From the NCBI RefSeq assembly GCF_001659685.2, contig NZ_LXYE02000045.1, positions 1 to 64,000 of the forward strand: a stretch of 64,000 nt of DNA, given 5' to 3'. This stretch comes from Labilibacter marinus. GTDB lineage: Bacteria > Bacteroidota > Bacteroidia > Bacteroidales > Marinilabiliaceae. The stretch's first letter is position 1. The number at the start of each line of letters is the position of its first letter. Both the position numbers and the translations under genes were made by a program. Of this stretch, positions 34,959 through 43,922 are shown one piece after another. A model generated the notes under the pieces. The model was not told where the DNA came from and searched no databases. It saw nothing but the letters and a program-made list of their open reading frames with translations.

Positions 34959-36419
34959 ATGCAGTACCGATTAATATTACTTTTTACGATCGCACTATGC
35001 AGTTTTACATTCAGTAAAGCTCAAAATGCAGACCTAAAGGCTTCATTAAAAAAACACGTTGAAATATTAGCATCTGATTCTTTACAAGGAAGAGGTATTG
35101 GCACCGTTGGAAAAACAAAGGCTGTTGATTATATCGCAAGTCATTTTAAAGCGGCTGATATATCTTCTATTGGACCATCCTATTTACATCACTTCGATAA
35201 AATGGATCAGCTATCCAGAATAAGTCTGACCAATGTTGTGGGCTTAATCGAAGGTAAACACCCAGAGCTTAAAGACGAATATATTGTTTTAGGTGCACAT
35301 TATGATCATTTAGGTTGGAGAGAAAAAAAGAAAGGCGAAGACGACATTACCATTTATAATGGTGCCGATGACAATGCATCTGGTACAGCTACAATTATTG
35401 AGCTCGCCCATCTTCTTGCTAAAGAAAAAATGGATAGAAGTATTATTCTGGTAGCATTTGATGGAGAAGAAAGTGGCCTTTGGGGTTCGGCCCAATTCTT
35501 AAAAGACTCGATTGTAGATCCTAGCCAAATAAAAATGATGTTTAGTTTGGATATGGTGGGTATGTACGACGAATATGGAGGAGTAGATTTAACAGGTTTA
35601 GATTTACTGATGAACGGAACCGCCATGCTAAACCAAGCCAATACACACCAGGTTAAAATCAATAAAACTGGTGATAAGAAAGAAAACAGAACGGATACTA
35701 AATCATTTTTAGATAAAAATATTCCTGCAGCTCATGTATTTACGGGCTTAGACTCTCCTTACCACAAGCCAGAAGATACCGCCGAAAAGCTTGATTACGA
35801 TGGTATGGAAGAGATTTGCATCTTAATGAAAGACTTTACCATTTACATGGCTAATCAAGATGAGTTGGTTGCTAACCAAGCCGTAGAAAAAGTATTTAAT
35901 CCAAACCCAACGTTTACTGTTGGATACAAATTAGGAATTGGAACCTCTCACTTAAGTTATAAAGAAAGCTCACTACGGAGCAAGTATGGGATTGGAATAG
36001 AAACAGGTCTTCAAACCCAATTAAAACTAAGTAAAAGTTTATTTCTTGCTACGGATGTATTATACGAATACAGCAAAAATAGGCTAGAAACGGGTAACAT
36101 AAACCTACATTCACTTACCGTTCCTATGCAGATAAAACTCAAAACCAAATATACTGATGCATACAGCCCACGCTTATTTGTTTCTGCAGGAGCTTATTAT
36201 TCATACCATTTTGCCCAAGGCATGGATATGTTAGATGAACTGATTACAGAAGATAACATTAATGATGACTTTGGTATTTGCTTTGGTTTAGGTATGGAGC
36301 TACAACGCTTTACCATTGATTACACTTGGCGAAGAGCAAGCAATGACATGATAAGTGATGAAAATATGTTTTCGCTTAGCCGAAATACAAGCAAATTTTC
36401 TGTGGGATACAGGTTCTAA
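34959..36419 (+). CDS. M28 metallopeptidase with C-terminal outer-membrane beta-barrel domain
   Basis: This 486-aa protein has a signal peptide (1-21). The M28 peptidase domain (about 25-300) has zinc ligands and catalytic residues in GAHYDHLG, GADDNASGTA, FDGEESGLWGS, SLDMVG and DSPYHKPED. From about residue 318 the sequence becomes alternating amphipathic strands ending in an aromatic residue (SVGYRF), typical of a PorT/OMP_b-brl-type barrel. Most M28 aminopeptidases lack this. The fusion suggests a peptidase tethered in the outer membrane. Confidence 0.85.
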   Translation: MQYRLILLFTIALCSFTFSKAQNADLKASLKKHVEILASDSLQGRGIGTVGKTKAVDYIASHFKAADISSIGPSYLHHFDKMDQLSRISLTNVVGLIEGKHPELKDEYIVLGAHYDHLGWREKKKGEDDITIYNGADDNASGTATIIELAHLLAKEKMDRSIILVAFDGEESGLWGSAQFLKDSIVDPSQIKMMFSLDMVGMYDEYGGVDLTGLDLLMNGTAMLNQANTHQVKINKTGDKKENRTDTKSFLDKNIPAAHVFTGLDSPYHKPEDTAEKLDYDGMEEICILMKDFTIYMANQDELVANQAVEKVFNPNPTFTVGYKLGIGTSHLSYKESSLRSKYGIGIETGLQTQLKLSKSLFLATDVLYEYSKNRLETGNINLHSLTVPMQIKLKTKYTDAYSPRLFVSAGAYYSYHFAQGMDMLDELITEDNINDDFGICFGLGMELQRFTIDYTWRRASNDMISDENMFSLSRNTSKFSVGYRF

Positions 36420-36440
36420 AGCATAAGCCCGAGGAATTCT

Positions 36441-37961
36441 TTATAATTCCTTGGGTGATTTCTTTTTACGATACACCCAATACCACAGAAAGAAACCGCT
36501 GACTAATACCATCAAAACACAAATGCCAGATAGCGGTACATACAAAATATAAAACGGACCTAGAAAAGATTCAAAAATTCTTCCGGTATGAATCTCTAAA
36601 CATAAATTCCAAAGAGAAATGGGTGCCTGGGCTATTACTTTAGGCATCTCAGCAAATTCTTTTTCAGCAGTAATACGCTGCATACCCTTATTATAATCGG
36701 AATACCAGGCATTGGCATTGTCTAGGTAAACCAATCCACTTACCATATGGTTTGATATGGGTCTTCCCATAGTTTCTTTGGTTGCGTAAGGTTTTCCATT
36801 ACCTACATCGTAAACCAAACCTGATTTTATATTCCAGCTAAATAATCCCGAAAAGGAACCTACTATGTATTCGGTAGACGACACCTGCTGTAACACATTG
36901 CACCCCATAACGCTTACAGGCGGCTGAACTATCTTGGGCTGATGGGAGATTGAGCAAGTCTCATTCAAAAAATAAAACCCTTCCGAACTTGAAAGTATAT
37001 AAATACCTAAGTCCTCATTCCATCGTATTTTCCTTAGTTTATCGTACCAAGGGTTATCATTATCTAAATGCGTATGAGGTATTATTGACATTTTTGCTTT
37101 GGCAATGGCAATTAACAATGGAGGTCGTAAAAACATGCCACTTAAAGCATTGATCATTAAAAACAATACAAACCAATATCCTAACTTATTGTGCCAATTT
37201 AAATTTTGTTGTTTAAATGACTTTGATATCTTTTTCTTTACATACTTACGATAAAAATAATGAATAAGGCCAGTTATACTTATAATGATTACAACTATAC
37301 CTAATAAATCTACCAATAACTTACCTACTATACCAAACAGCTCACCACTATGTAAGTTCCATAAAAACTTAAACCATGAAGTTTGTTTTTTATAACCCTC
37401 AGGAGCAGCTATTTCTATCACTTCGGAGTTTATGAGCTTTACGGATTTTAGCATATAATCCCGAGTAAGAATAATCAGCGTATCTCCTTTTTGAGTTAAA
37501 TCTGTAATTCTTTCGTTAGATACGGGTAGGCTTACCTTCTGCCAATTATTGTTGGATTGACATAGATACAGACCATGCAGAGTTCCTGCCACTAAACCTG
37601 TTTGTTGCGTATGGATTAATGAGGTAATCGATCTATTATCAATACCCGAAGGAAAACCTTTGTTATAATTCGAAAATGAGGTAAAGCTTTTATCTGTAAG
37701 AAAAACGCCTGCTTTGCCATAAACAAAAACAGAATCATCTGAAAGAACCAAACTTCCTTTAACCGCATCTAGATTCCAATGCTTATAAGTATAACTTTGA
37801 GGCAAAAGCTTCCTGGATACTTCCGCTGAAGAAAATACACTTCTATGATTCATCACAATTCCAGAAACAGCAAATAACACCGCTAAAAAAGCAATAATTA
37901 TAGCTGGCCACTTGTGCCATGTTTTAAATCGTTTTATCCACCTAACCCTTTTCTTACTCAA
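36441..37961 (-). CDS. PepSY-associated transmembrane protein
   Basis: This 506-aa membrane protein starts with WHKWPAIIIAFLAVLFAVSGIVMNH (a PepSY_TM-type first helix, about 16-39). An extracytoplasmic domain with beta-propeller-like repeats follows. Further helices lie near 210-235, 255-275 and 470-497. Such proteins are linked to metal or redox processes at the membrane, often iron or siderophore reduction. It follows the porin gene and a strong hairpin, on the same strand as the nrf genes. Substrate unknown. Confidence 0.7.
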   Translation of the reverse strand: MSKKRVRWIKRFKTWHKWPAIIIAFLAVLFAVSGIVMNHRSVFSSAEVSRKLLPQSYTYKHWNLDAVKGSLVLSDDSVFVYGKAGVFLTDKSFTSFSNYNKGFPSGIDNRSITSLIHTQQTGLVAGTLHGLYLCQSNNNWQKVSLPVSNERITDLTQKGDTLIILTRDYMLKSVKLINSEVIEIAAPEGYKKQTSWFKFLWNLHSGELFGIVGKLLVDLLGIVVIIISITGLIHYFYRKYVKKKISKSFKQQNLNWHNKLGYWFVLFLMINALSGMFLRPPLLIAIAKAKMSIIPHTHLDNDNPWYDKLRKIRWNEDLGIYILSSSEGFYFLNETCSISHQPKIVQPPVSVMGCNVLQQVSSTEYIVGSFSGLFSWNIKSGLVYDVGNGKPYATKETMGRPISNHMVSGLVYLDNANAWYSDYNKGMQRITAEKEFAEMPKVIAQAPISLWNLCLEIHTGRIFESFLGPFYILYVPLSGICVLMVLVSGFFLWYWVYRKKKSPKEL

Positions 37962-37983
37962 ACCCTAACACATATTTAATGAC

Positions 37984-38027
37984 AAAACAATCCCCTTCTT
38001 ACTCTACGACAAGAAGGGGATTGTTTT
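37984..38027. terminator. strong hairpin terminator after porin gene
   Basis: The arms AAAACAATCCCCTTCTT (37984-38000) and its exact complement (38011-38027) have a 10-nt loop and end in TTTT. It ends the minus-strand porin transcript, 12 bp after its stop codon. Confidence 0.85.
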
Positions 38028-38039
38028 GCTTATTTATAC

Positions 38040-39311
38040 TTACTTAATAAAATCGGGAGTAACCGTAATCATTACATAACCCCACTGTTGAAACTCTTCA
38101 TGATCGCCTCCTTTAAGCATTTGCATCGATTCTGTTGCAAATAATGTTGACCATCCAAAATCAAACTTAATCATAGGTTTAAACTTCCATCCCATCGACA
38201 AATCAATCTCAGTACCCAAGCCTTTATCCACATCTTCTCCTATATCAGCTGCCGCAGAAAAATAATGAATATTGCCTCCAAAACTAAGCTTATCTACCTG
38301 ATGAGATACTTTGGCGTAAATATCTGTTAAACCAACCGTGTTCATATGATTTCCTACATAAAAGTAATCCATAAAACCATTGAATTTATGATTGGTACCA
38401 TAGAATGGAGAAAACGACTTATTCTTATCTGCGTCTTCGTCCCAAGCCGTTCCCGAAAGAAGCTCAACTCCACCTGTTAAACCTGTACTTTTAGATAATT
38501 TACCAGAAACTTCGAGCAATAGGTTGTAAGCACTTAAACTACGATCTATGTTATCTTTACCTGTTTGCACATATGCATTCGCAGCAATACCAACAGCATT
38601 TAAATCAGTTACAAACCTACCTCCTATCGTTTGGCTATACATAACTTTTTGTTTCTCCGTATTTGCTAATCCATCCGTAGATTCACCAATACCATTATTT
38701 AAAAACATCAAGCTCAATTTTGAAGCATCCCATTTTTTATGCATCCACAAAAACTGCAGATTTTTATACGCATCCGGGCCATCGTAATGAGAATTCACAA
38801 TTTCATCATTCTGATGAAAAGCAAAACCAGCATGTAAGTCTATTCCTTTTTTATATTTAAATAAAAACATATCATGCGAGCGTGCTTGCTGCGCCCAGGC
38901 TACACTACCAAAAATTCTATGATCATCATAAATCACCTCTTGCCTACCAGCTTTTAAACTTAATTCAGAGCTAAAACTAATCTCGGCCCAAGCCTCATGT
39001 ACCGAAATAGAATTTGCCTCGTTACCCACCAGCTGCTTTTGATTACCCCATTGGCGAACATCCTGCAAAACTAATTTAGTTAATACATACTCGTTCTTAA
39101 ACATACCATTCAATCGCGTACGTTGAGTTGTAATTAACGACGCTTTTTGATCTGTTGCGGCCAATGATTTATATCCTCTATTTAACTCAGCACGAGGACG
39201 AATTTCTCCACCTAATGTAAACTGTGCTACCATCATTCCTGGCAAAACAAAAGACAATAGAGCACTTAACATGAAACCTCTAAGCATACTTTTTGAGTTG
39301 TTCTTTTTCAT
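38040..39311 (-). CDS. outer membrane porin-like protein (alginate-export/OprD-type fold)
   Basis: This 423-aa protein starts at ATG 39311 with signal peptide MLRGFMLSALLSFVLPGMMVAQ (residues 8-29). The mature part is a run of amphipathic beta strands with FTLGGEIRPRAELNRGY at its start, LKAGRQEVIYDDHRIFG in the middle and MIKFDFGWSTLFA near the end. This is the pattern of alginate-export-type barrels in Bacteroidota. The substrate is unknown. A hairpin separates it from nrfA, so it may be partly independent; the position suggests a link to nitrite or anion uptake. Confidence 0.7.
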   Translation of the reverse strand: MKKNNSKSMLRGFMLSALLSFVLPGMMVAQFTLGGEIRPRAELNRGYKSLAATDQKASLITTQRTRLNGMFKNEYVLTKLVLQDVRQWGNQKQLVGNEANSISVHEAWAEISFSSELSLKAGRQEVIYDDHRIFGSVAWAQQARSHDMFLFKYKKGIDLHAGFAFHQNDEIVNSHYDGPDAYKNLQFLWMHKKWDASKLSLMFLNNGIGESTDGLANTEKQKVMYSQTIGGRFVTDLNAVGIAANAYVQTGKDNIDRSLSAYNLLLEVSGKLSKSTGLTGGVELLSGTAWDEDADKNKSFSPFYGTNHKFNGFMDYFYVGNHMNTVGLTDIYAKVSHQVDKLSFGGNIHYFSAAADIGEDVDKGLGTEIDLSMGWKFKPMIKFDFGWSTLFATESMQMLKGGDHEEFQQWGYVMITVTPDFIK

Positions 39312-39333
39312 TTTTGTAGATTTTATTGGGTTC

Positions 39334-39372
39334 AAAAAAAGCAACAGCTAAAACATAGAATAACTGTTGCTT
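39334..39372 (-). terminator. terminator/attenuator between nrfA and porin gene
   Basis: On the minus strand, AAGCAACAG pairs with CTGTTGCTT (39364-39372 with 39339-39347) and is followed by a T run. It lies just after the nrfA stop codon. Confidence 0.75.
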
Positions 39373-39394
39373 ATATTTTATTTACAAAGTAGAT

Positions 39395-40879
39395 TTACGA
39401 CTTTTCTCGTGCCTGAGCCTCTTTAATCCATTGAGGAACTAGATTCTCTTTAAACTCTTTTTTCTCTGTATTTAATTTTTTCATATCTAATCCGATATAC
39501 TCTTGCGCTTTCGCTTTGGTAGCAATATCTGGATAAGGTACTTCTTCGTTATGACCTAACTCAGCTAATAATCTAGCAAGCTTCACTCTGGTTTCTTGAG
39601 CAATATCGATACCCGTGCCAATAACACGACCAATTTCAACCGGAGCATGGAAAGAACCACCATGACTGGCCGCCGCATAATCCCAACGCCATTGTGCATG
39701 TCTAATTCCCATTAAAATATCTTTCATTTGATCTTCAGAAGCACCTACGTCCCAAGCTTTTTTAGCTTCAACATGCGCACGTACTACTAACTCTTCAAGC
39801 TTATCGCGATTTTCAATAATCCTATCCTGATTAGAATATACATTAGCAATTAAGTTTGCTGTTTCCTGACGGTGACATACTTGACATGAGTTAGCCACAT
39901 TATTAAGCGGCGATTGTATTTTATGATCAGTAAATTTCTGTCCACCTTCACTTTTGTATGGCATATGACAATCTGCACATGAAACACCACGATCAGCATG
40001 AATACCTGTTAAATAAACCTCATAACCTGGGTGCTGAGCTTTTAACATGGGCGCTTTACTTAATTTATGCGTCCAATCTTTAAACTCTATCTCATCGTAA
40101 TACTCTTCCATGGCCTCTACATCCATTCCTTTATCCCAAGGAAAGGTTAGGTAATTGGCGCCATCCACTGTTTTTTTATCGAAATAGTATTCTACGTGAC
40201 ATTGCGCGCAAACTAAAGAACGCATTTCTTGATGCGTAGATTTTGTAATATCCTTGCCTTGACGCTCAAAAGCCTCAATTAAAGCAGGACGAGTAATTCT
40301 TAAATTCATGGTTTTAGGATCGTGACAATCGGCACAACCAATAGGATTAACAATCTCAGCTCCTAAACGTGCCCACTTACCTTTATAGAATTCTGCCACA
40401 CCATGCTCACTCATTAATCTAGGAACATCTGGGCTTTTACAGGTCCAACAAGTAGATGGCATAGGACCTGACTCCGAATCCGTAGGACCACCTGTACGCA
40501 AAGTATTTACTACATCTTTTACAGCATAATAGTGTCCACGCCCTTGATTATAATCTTTAGAGAAACCATAGCCAGCCCAAAGAACAACTAATCTAGGGTC
40601 TACTTCTAACATATCAATTGTAGCACTACCATTATACTTACTTGCAAAAGTGGTATCTGCAGTTTGATAATATGACTGGAATTCTCTTGGGTAATTTTCT
40701 CCCCATTTTTCATTTACTGGTTCAAATTCCGACAGCTCAGCTTTTGGAACGTTTACATATGACGCTTCAGCTCTTCTTTCTACAATGGAAGATGCTAATA
40801 ATCCGAGTAAGAAAACAGCAACAATCGTTGCAATAAATAAAAACCATGGTAACCATGGACGTTTTTCAAACATTTTCAT
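39395..40879 (-). CDS. nrfA: ammonia-forming cytochrome c nitrite reductase NrfA
   Basis: This 494-aa pentaheme cytochrome c552 reduces nitrite to ammonium in the periplasm using six electrons. It has an N-terminal signal anchor (about 10-31). The catalytic heme motif is CWTCK (C144-x2-C147-K148), and four CxxCH motifs follow: CADCH, CAQCH, CADCH and CQVCH. Other family marks are HQEMRSLVCAQCHVEYYF and the C-terminal WRWDYAAASHGGSFHAP. It is 25 bp downstream of nrfH in the operon. Confidence 0.96.
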   Translation of the reverse strand: MKMFEKRPWLPWFLFIATIVAVFLLGLLASSIVERRAEASYVNVPKAELSEFEPVNEKWGENYPREFQSYYQTADTTFASKYNGSATIDMLEVDPRLVVLWAGYGFSKDYNQGRGHYYAVKDVVNTLRTGGPTDSESGPMPSTCWTCKSPDVPRLMSEHGVAEFYKGKWARLGAEIVNPIGCADCHDPKTMNLRITRPALIEAFERQGKDITKSTHQEMRSLVCAQCHVEYYFDKKTVDGANYLTFPWDKGMDVEAMEEYYDEIEFKDWTHKLSKAPMLKAQHPGYEVYLTGIHADRGVSCADCHMPYKSEGGQKFTDHKIQSPLNNVANSCQVCHRQETANLIANVYSNQDRIIENRDKLEELVVRAHVEAKKAWDVGASEDQMKDILMGIRHAQWRWDYAAASHGGSFHAPVEIGRVIGTGIDIAQETRVKLARLLAELGHNEEVPYPDIATKAKAQEYIGLDMKKLNTEKKEFKENLVPQWIKEAQAREKS

Positions 40880-40904
40880 AGGTGTATTCTTTAAGGTTTA
40901 TTTT

Positions 40905-41474
40905 TTATTCTGTATATTTTTTTAACCAATCTGGCACTGGGCTTTCAGGTAACGGTACTCGTGCATTAGGAGTACTTGAAAGACTGTTGACTCTGCCATG
41001 CGGAACCTCTCGATGACATTCCCAACATTTTCTGTCTTCCATATGGCCAGCATGCCCTTCAACTGAAGAAGCTAGTTTAGGATCGGTTATTTGCTGCTGA
41101 TGACATCTGACGCAATTCTGATGCACCACTTCAGCGCCCTCTTCCTTTATAAAAATCACCTGAGGTTCGCCTCGCATAGTAAAAACTGTAGCATGTCTTA
41201 ATCCATCCTTAGCCTTAAAAAAGTACTTGTTTAGTACATTATTATGCGGCACGTGGCAATCGTTACAATTGGCCCACTCTCTATGCGAACTATGATTCCA
41301 CGTTGCGTACTGCGGTGCCATAATATGACAGTTTACGCATGTTTTAGGGTCATCTGACAAATAAGATGAAGCATTGGATACCCTGAAAGTAAATAATGCC
41401 AGGCCTATAAAAACACCAATCACTATTAATACAGGAAATCGCCATTGGGGTGGCGGAATTAGGAATTTAAGCAT
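40905..41474 (-). CDS. nrfH: cytochrome c nitrite reductase small subunit NrfH
   Basis: This 189-aa NapC/NirT-type tetraheme membrane cytochrome has one N-terminal helix (FPVLIVIGVFIGLALFTF) and four heme motifs: CVNCH, CNDCH, CVRCH and CWECH. It takes electrons from the menaquinol pool and passes them to NrfA. The start at 41474 (MLKFLIPPPQW) fits the family better than the longer ORF. A Crp/Fnr-like palindrome lies 60 bp upstream. Confidence 0.95.
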   Translation of the reverse strand: MLKFLIPPPQWRFPVLIVIGVFIGLALFTFRVSNASSYLSDDPKTCVNCHIMAPQYATWNHSSHREWANCNDCHVPHNNVLNKYFFKAKDGLRHATVFTMRGEPQVIFIKEEGAEVVHQNCVRCHQQQITDPKLASSVEGHAGHMEDRKCWECHREVPHGRVNSLSSTPNARVPLPESPVPDWLKKYTE

Positions 41475-41533
41475 AACAACATTTATAATGTTTATATATA
41501 ACAATAAATGTAAGAAGATTAATTCGGTAAAGT

Positions 41534-41549
41534 TGTAACAGATGTTACA
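41534..41549. promoter_or_regulatory. candidate Crp/Fnr-family operator upstream of nrfHA
   Basis: TGTAACAGATGTTACA is a perfect inverted repeat with TGTAA-N6-TTACA geometry, the same as Crp/Fnr-family sites. It is about 60 bp upstream of the nrfH start. A nitrosative-stress or anaerobic regulator such as HcpR or Fnr is a plausible binder; this is inference. Confidence 0.65.
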
Positions 41550-41610
41550 CTTACTTCATAATTATGTAATGAAATGCTTATTTATAATGATTCTAATATG
41601 AATTCACATA

Positions 41611-42975
41611 TCATACTTTATTACAATGGTTTACATCAACACAAAAGCTAAACTCCGAACCATACCCTAACTTAGAATTTACGGTTATTCTACCACCTAA
41701 AAGCTTAACTAAATTTTTAGTAATGGTAAGTCCTAAACCATTACCTGCAATAGTTTTATTTACATCATCCGTTACTCTACTAAAACGACTAAAAATCATT
41801 TCGTGCAAACCATCATCAATGCCAATACCCTCATCCTTTATCGAAAACCATATTTGCGAACCTTTTAATTCGTACTTAATATAAATTATCCCTTTAAAGG
41901 AAAACTTAACAGCATTACTTAATAAATTAGTCAGAATTTGTTTCAAGCGTAATTCATCGGTATGGAGACTAGTGATTTTTGAACCTACTTCGTTAACTAC
42001 CTTCACACTAAGATCAGGTTTATCATATTGTCTTATGAGCGATCTTGTAAGCATTTCTACCTCCTTAATGGTATCATGAATATTGAATGATAAGCAATGT
42101 AATTGTAACTGGTTCGCCTCAATCTTTGAGAAGTCAAGTAGATCATTAATTAAATTTAATAAGGATAAACTATTAGAGTAAATTAGACTAGCATAATTCT
42201 CTATTTCAGTCGAGTCACAACTCTTACTTTCCAATAGTTCGCTAAAACCAACAATGGCATTCATGGGAGTTCGGATTTCGTGACTCATATTAGCTAGAAA
42301 TGCCGACTTTAAACGGTCAGACTCTTGTGCTTTATCCCTGGCTTTGGTCAGCTCAATGGTTCTTTTTAGCACCTTCTCTTCAAGATCTCGATTTAATTCT
42401 TCTATTTCAGCGATGTACGACAAATTCTCTATTCTGGCCACAACCATTCTAATAGCCTGTCTAACCACCATTAGCTTGGTATGCAAGGTGTGGCCATTTT
42501 TTTCATCCATAAAAACAAATACACCTTCCTTAACTTGTCTACCATTAAAATAAACAATAAGTATTTCCGTATTATCAGTAACATGAGTAGGATATACAAG
42601 CCCCTTGCCTTCCGTAGCTAAACCACAATACATTTGGGCATTACAAATTTCTTCTAGAATTTCATTACCAAGTTTAATTTCTGGAGCAATTTCATTTATA
42701 TAAGGATCTGAAATATAACCAGAATAAAGATGATATTTCCCTTCAATAATTTCATAACAACAACAAAGTGAGATATTATTTAAGATGGAAATTTTTTCCA
42801 ACAACTCTTCTATTAGCTGCTTTTCATTATCAATAGAAGAAATGGTATCACCAAGCATGCTTAAAAGAAGAATCTCCTCAGCTCTTTCTGCCAAAGAATC
42901 ATTTTCTTCTTCTAAACTTTTAACTCGTTCTAGTAGTTCGTGATACTTTATTTTCTCTTCTTCACAGTCACTCAT
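41611..42975 (-). CDS. soluble sensor histidine kinase with GAF-like input
   Basis: This 454-aa kinase has no signal peptide or membrane helix. An N-terminal coiled coil (about 5-40) leads to a GAF-like domain (about 45-195) with a cysteine cluster (SLCCCY, then NAQMYCG). A second coiled coil and HisKA ([15 protein letters not shown], phospho-His near residue 235) follow, then an HATPase with SIKDEGIGID and NGLGLTI boxes. It overlaps the alpha/beta-hydrolase gene by 8 bp. It precedes nrfH on the same strand with the operator palindrome in the gap. The cysteines could sense redox state or bind a cofactor, but that is unproven. No response regulator is adjacent. Confidence 0.85.
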   Translation of the reverse strand: MSDCEEEKIKYHELLERVKSLEEENDSLAERAEEILLLSMLGDTISSIDNEKQLIEELLEKISILNNISLCCCYEIIEGKYHLYSGYISDPYINEIAPEIKLGNEILEEICNAQMYCGLATEGKGLVYPTHVTDNTEILIVYFNGRQVKEGVFVFMDEKNGHTLHTKLMVVRQAIRMVVARIENLSYIAEIEELNRDLEEKVLKRTIELTKARDKAQESDRLKSAFLANMSHEIRTPMNAIVGFSELLESKSCDSTEIENYASLIYSNSLSLLNLINDLLDFSKIEANQLQLHCLSFNIHDTIKEVEMLTRSLIRQYDKPDLSVKVVNEVGSKITSLHTDELRLKQILTNLLSNAVKFSFKGIIYIKYELKGSQIWFSIKDEGIGIDDGLHEMIFSRFSRVTDDVNKTIAGNGLGLTITKNLVKLLGGRITVNSKLGYGSEFSFCVDVNHCNKV

Positions 42976-43795
42976 GTTTTTCTATAAATTCGGTAAGAAT
43001 ATTAGCAATCATTTCTGGCTCATCCTCCATGGCATAGTGACCTGCCGTTGGTATAATATTACTTTCACAATGCTTTAGGTTTTCTACCAATTTTTGCGTG
43101 ATTGATGTACTAAGGTAGGCATCTGTTTCTCCTCTAATTATTAGAAAGTTTAAATTTGATTGATGCAGATCATCAGATATATTTAGTAGATCGGCATTAT
43201 CTAAACTACTTGCAAAATGTAAAAATGCCTTTCTGCCTTCTTTAGTTTTAAATGGTTTACGAAAATACTCGAATAACTCAGCTGTGTTTGAATTACTATG
43301 ATACAAACCCTTTTTAATAATTATTTTTAGGGTCCAAGTATCTAAAGTTGCGATAGCTAACTGCCTTAACACAGGGGTACGCATGGAAACAATGGGTTGA
43401 ACTGGCCAAAAATCGTAAGCCACAGAATTTATCATTGAAACAGACAGAAGAGTTTCTGGCTTCTGAACACTCATCACCTGCGCAATACCTCCCCCTACAT
43501 CATGGGATATCAGGTGATATTTAGGATGCTTTAACGCTTCCATCAATAAATGCATATATTTAGCCTGATTAATAAGTCCAAATGAAACATCGGTTCTTAA
43601 ATCGGAATCGCCACAGCCCAATAAATCAATAACTATTACCTTATAATTGGGAATGAAATATGGAATTACCTTTCTCCAGATAAATGAATAAGTAGAAATG
43701 CCATGAATAAATAATATGGGAGTACCTTCTCCTCCTTCGTGATAAACGAATTCACGATCATCAAGCCATACTTTATTTTTGATTAGATCAGTCAT
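42968..43795 (-). CDS. alpha/beta hydrolase
   Basis: This 275-aa alpha/beta-hydrolase-fold protein has the oxyanion region ILFIHGISTYSFIWR (about 27-41). At the nucleophile elbow it reads SHDVGGG (about 98-104), where Asp takes the place of Ser, as in haloalkane dehalogenases and epoxide hydrolases. Other residues are an acid in IIRGETDAYL and the catalytic His in PTAGHYAMEDEPE. It is cytoplasmic and translationally coupled to the downstream kinase (8-bp overlap), suggesting a linked role. The substrate is unknown. Confidence 0.82.
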   Translation of the reverse strand: MTDLIKNKVWLDDREFVYHEGGEGTPILFIHGISTYSFIWRKVIPYFIPNYKVIVIDLLGCGDSDLRTDVSFGLINQAKYMHLLMEALKHPKYHLISHDVGGGIAQVMSVQKPETLLSVSMINSVAYDFWPVQPIVSMRTPVLRQLAIATLDTWTLKIIIKKGLYHSNSNTAELFEYFRKPFKTKEGRKAFLHFASSLDNADLLNISDDLHQSNLNFLIIRGETDAYLSTSITQKLVENLKHCESNIIPTAGHYAMEDEPEMIANILTEFIEKHE

Positions 43796-43922
43796 GTCGC
43801 ATAGGGTATATTATCCTAAATATAAGAAAAATAAACCATAAATAGAATGCGATTACTTCTTCAAAATACAGGCTTAAATTAAGACCTTAATATCCTCTTT
43901 AAAAAAAAGAGTGAGAAATTAC

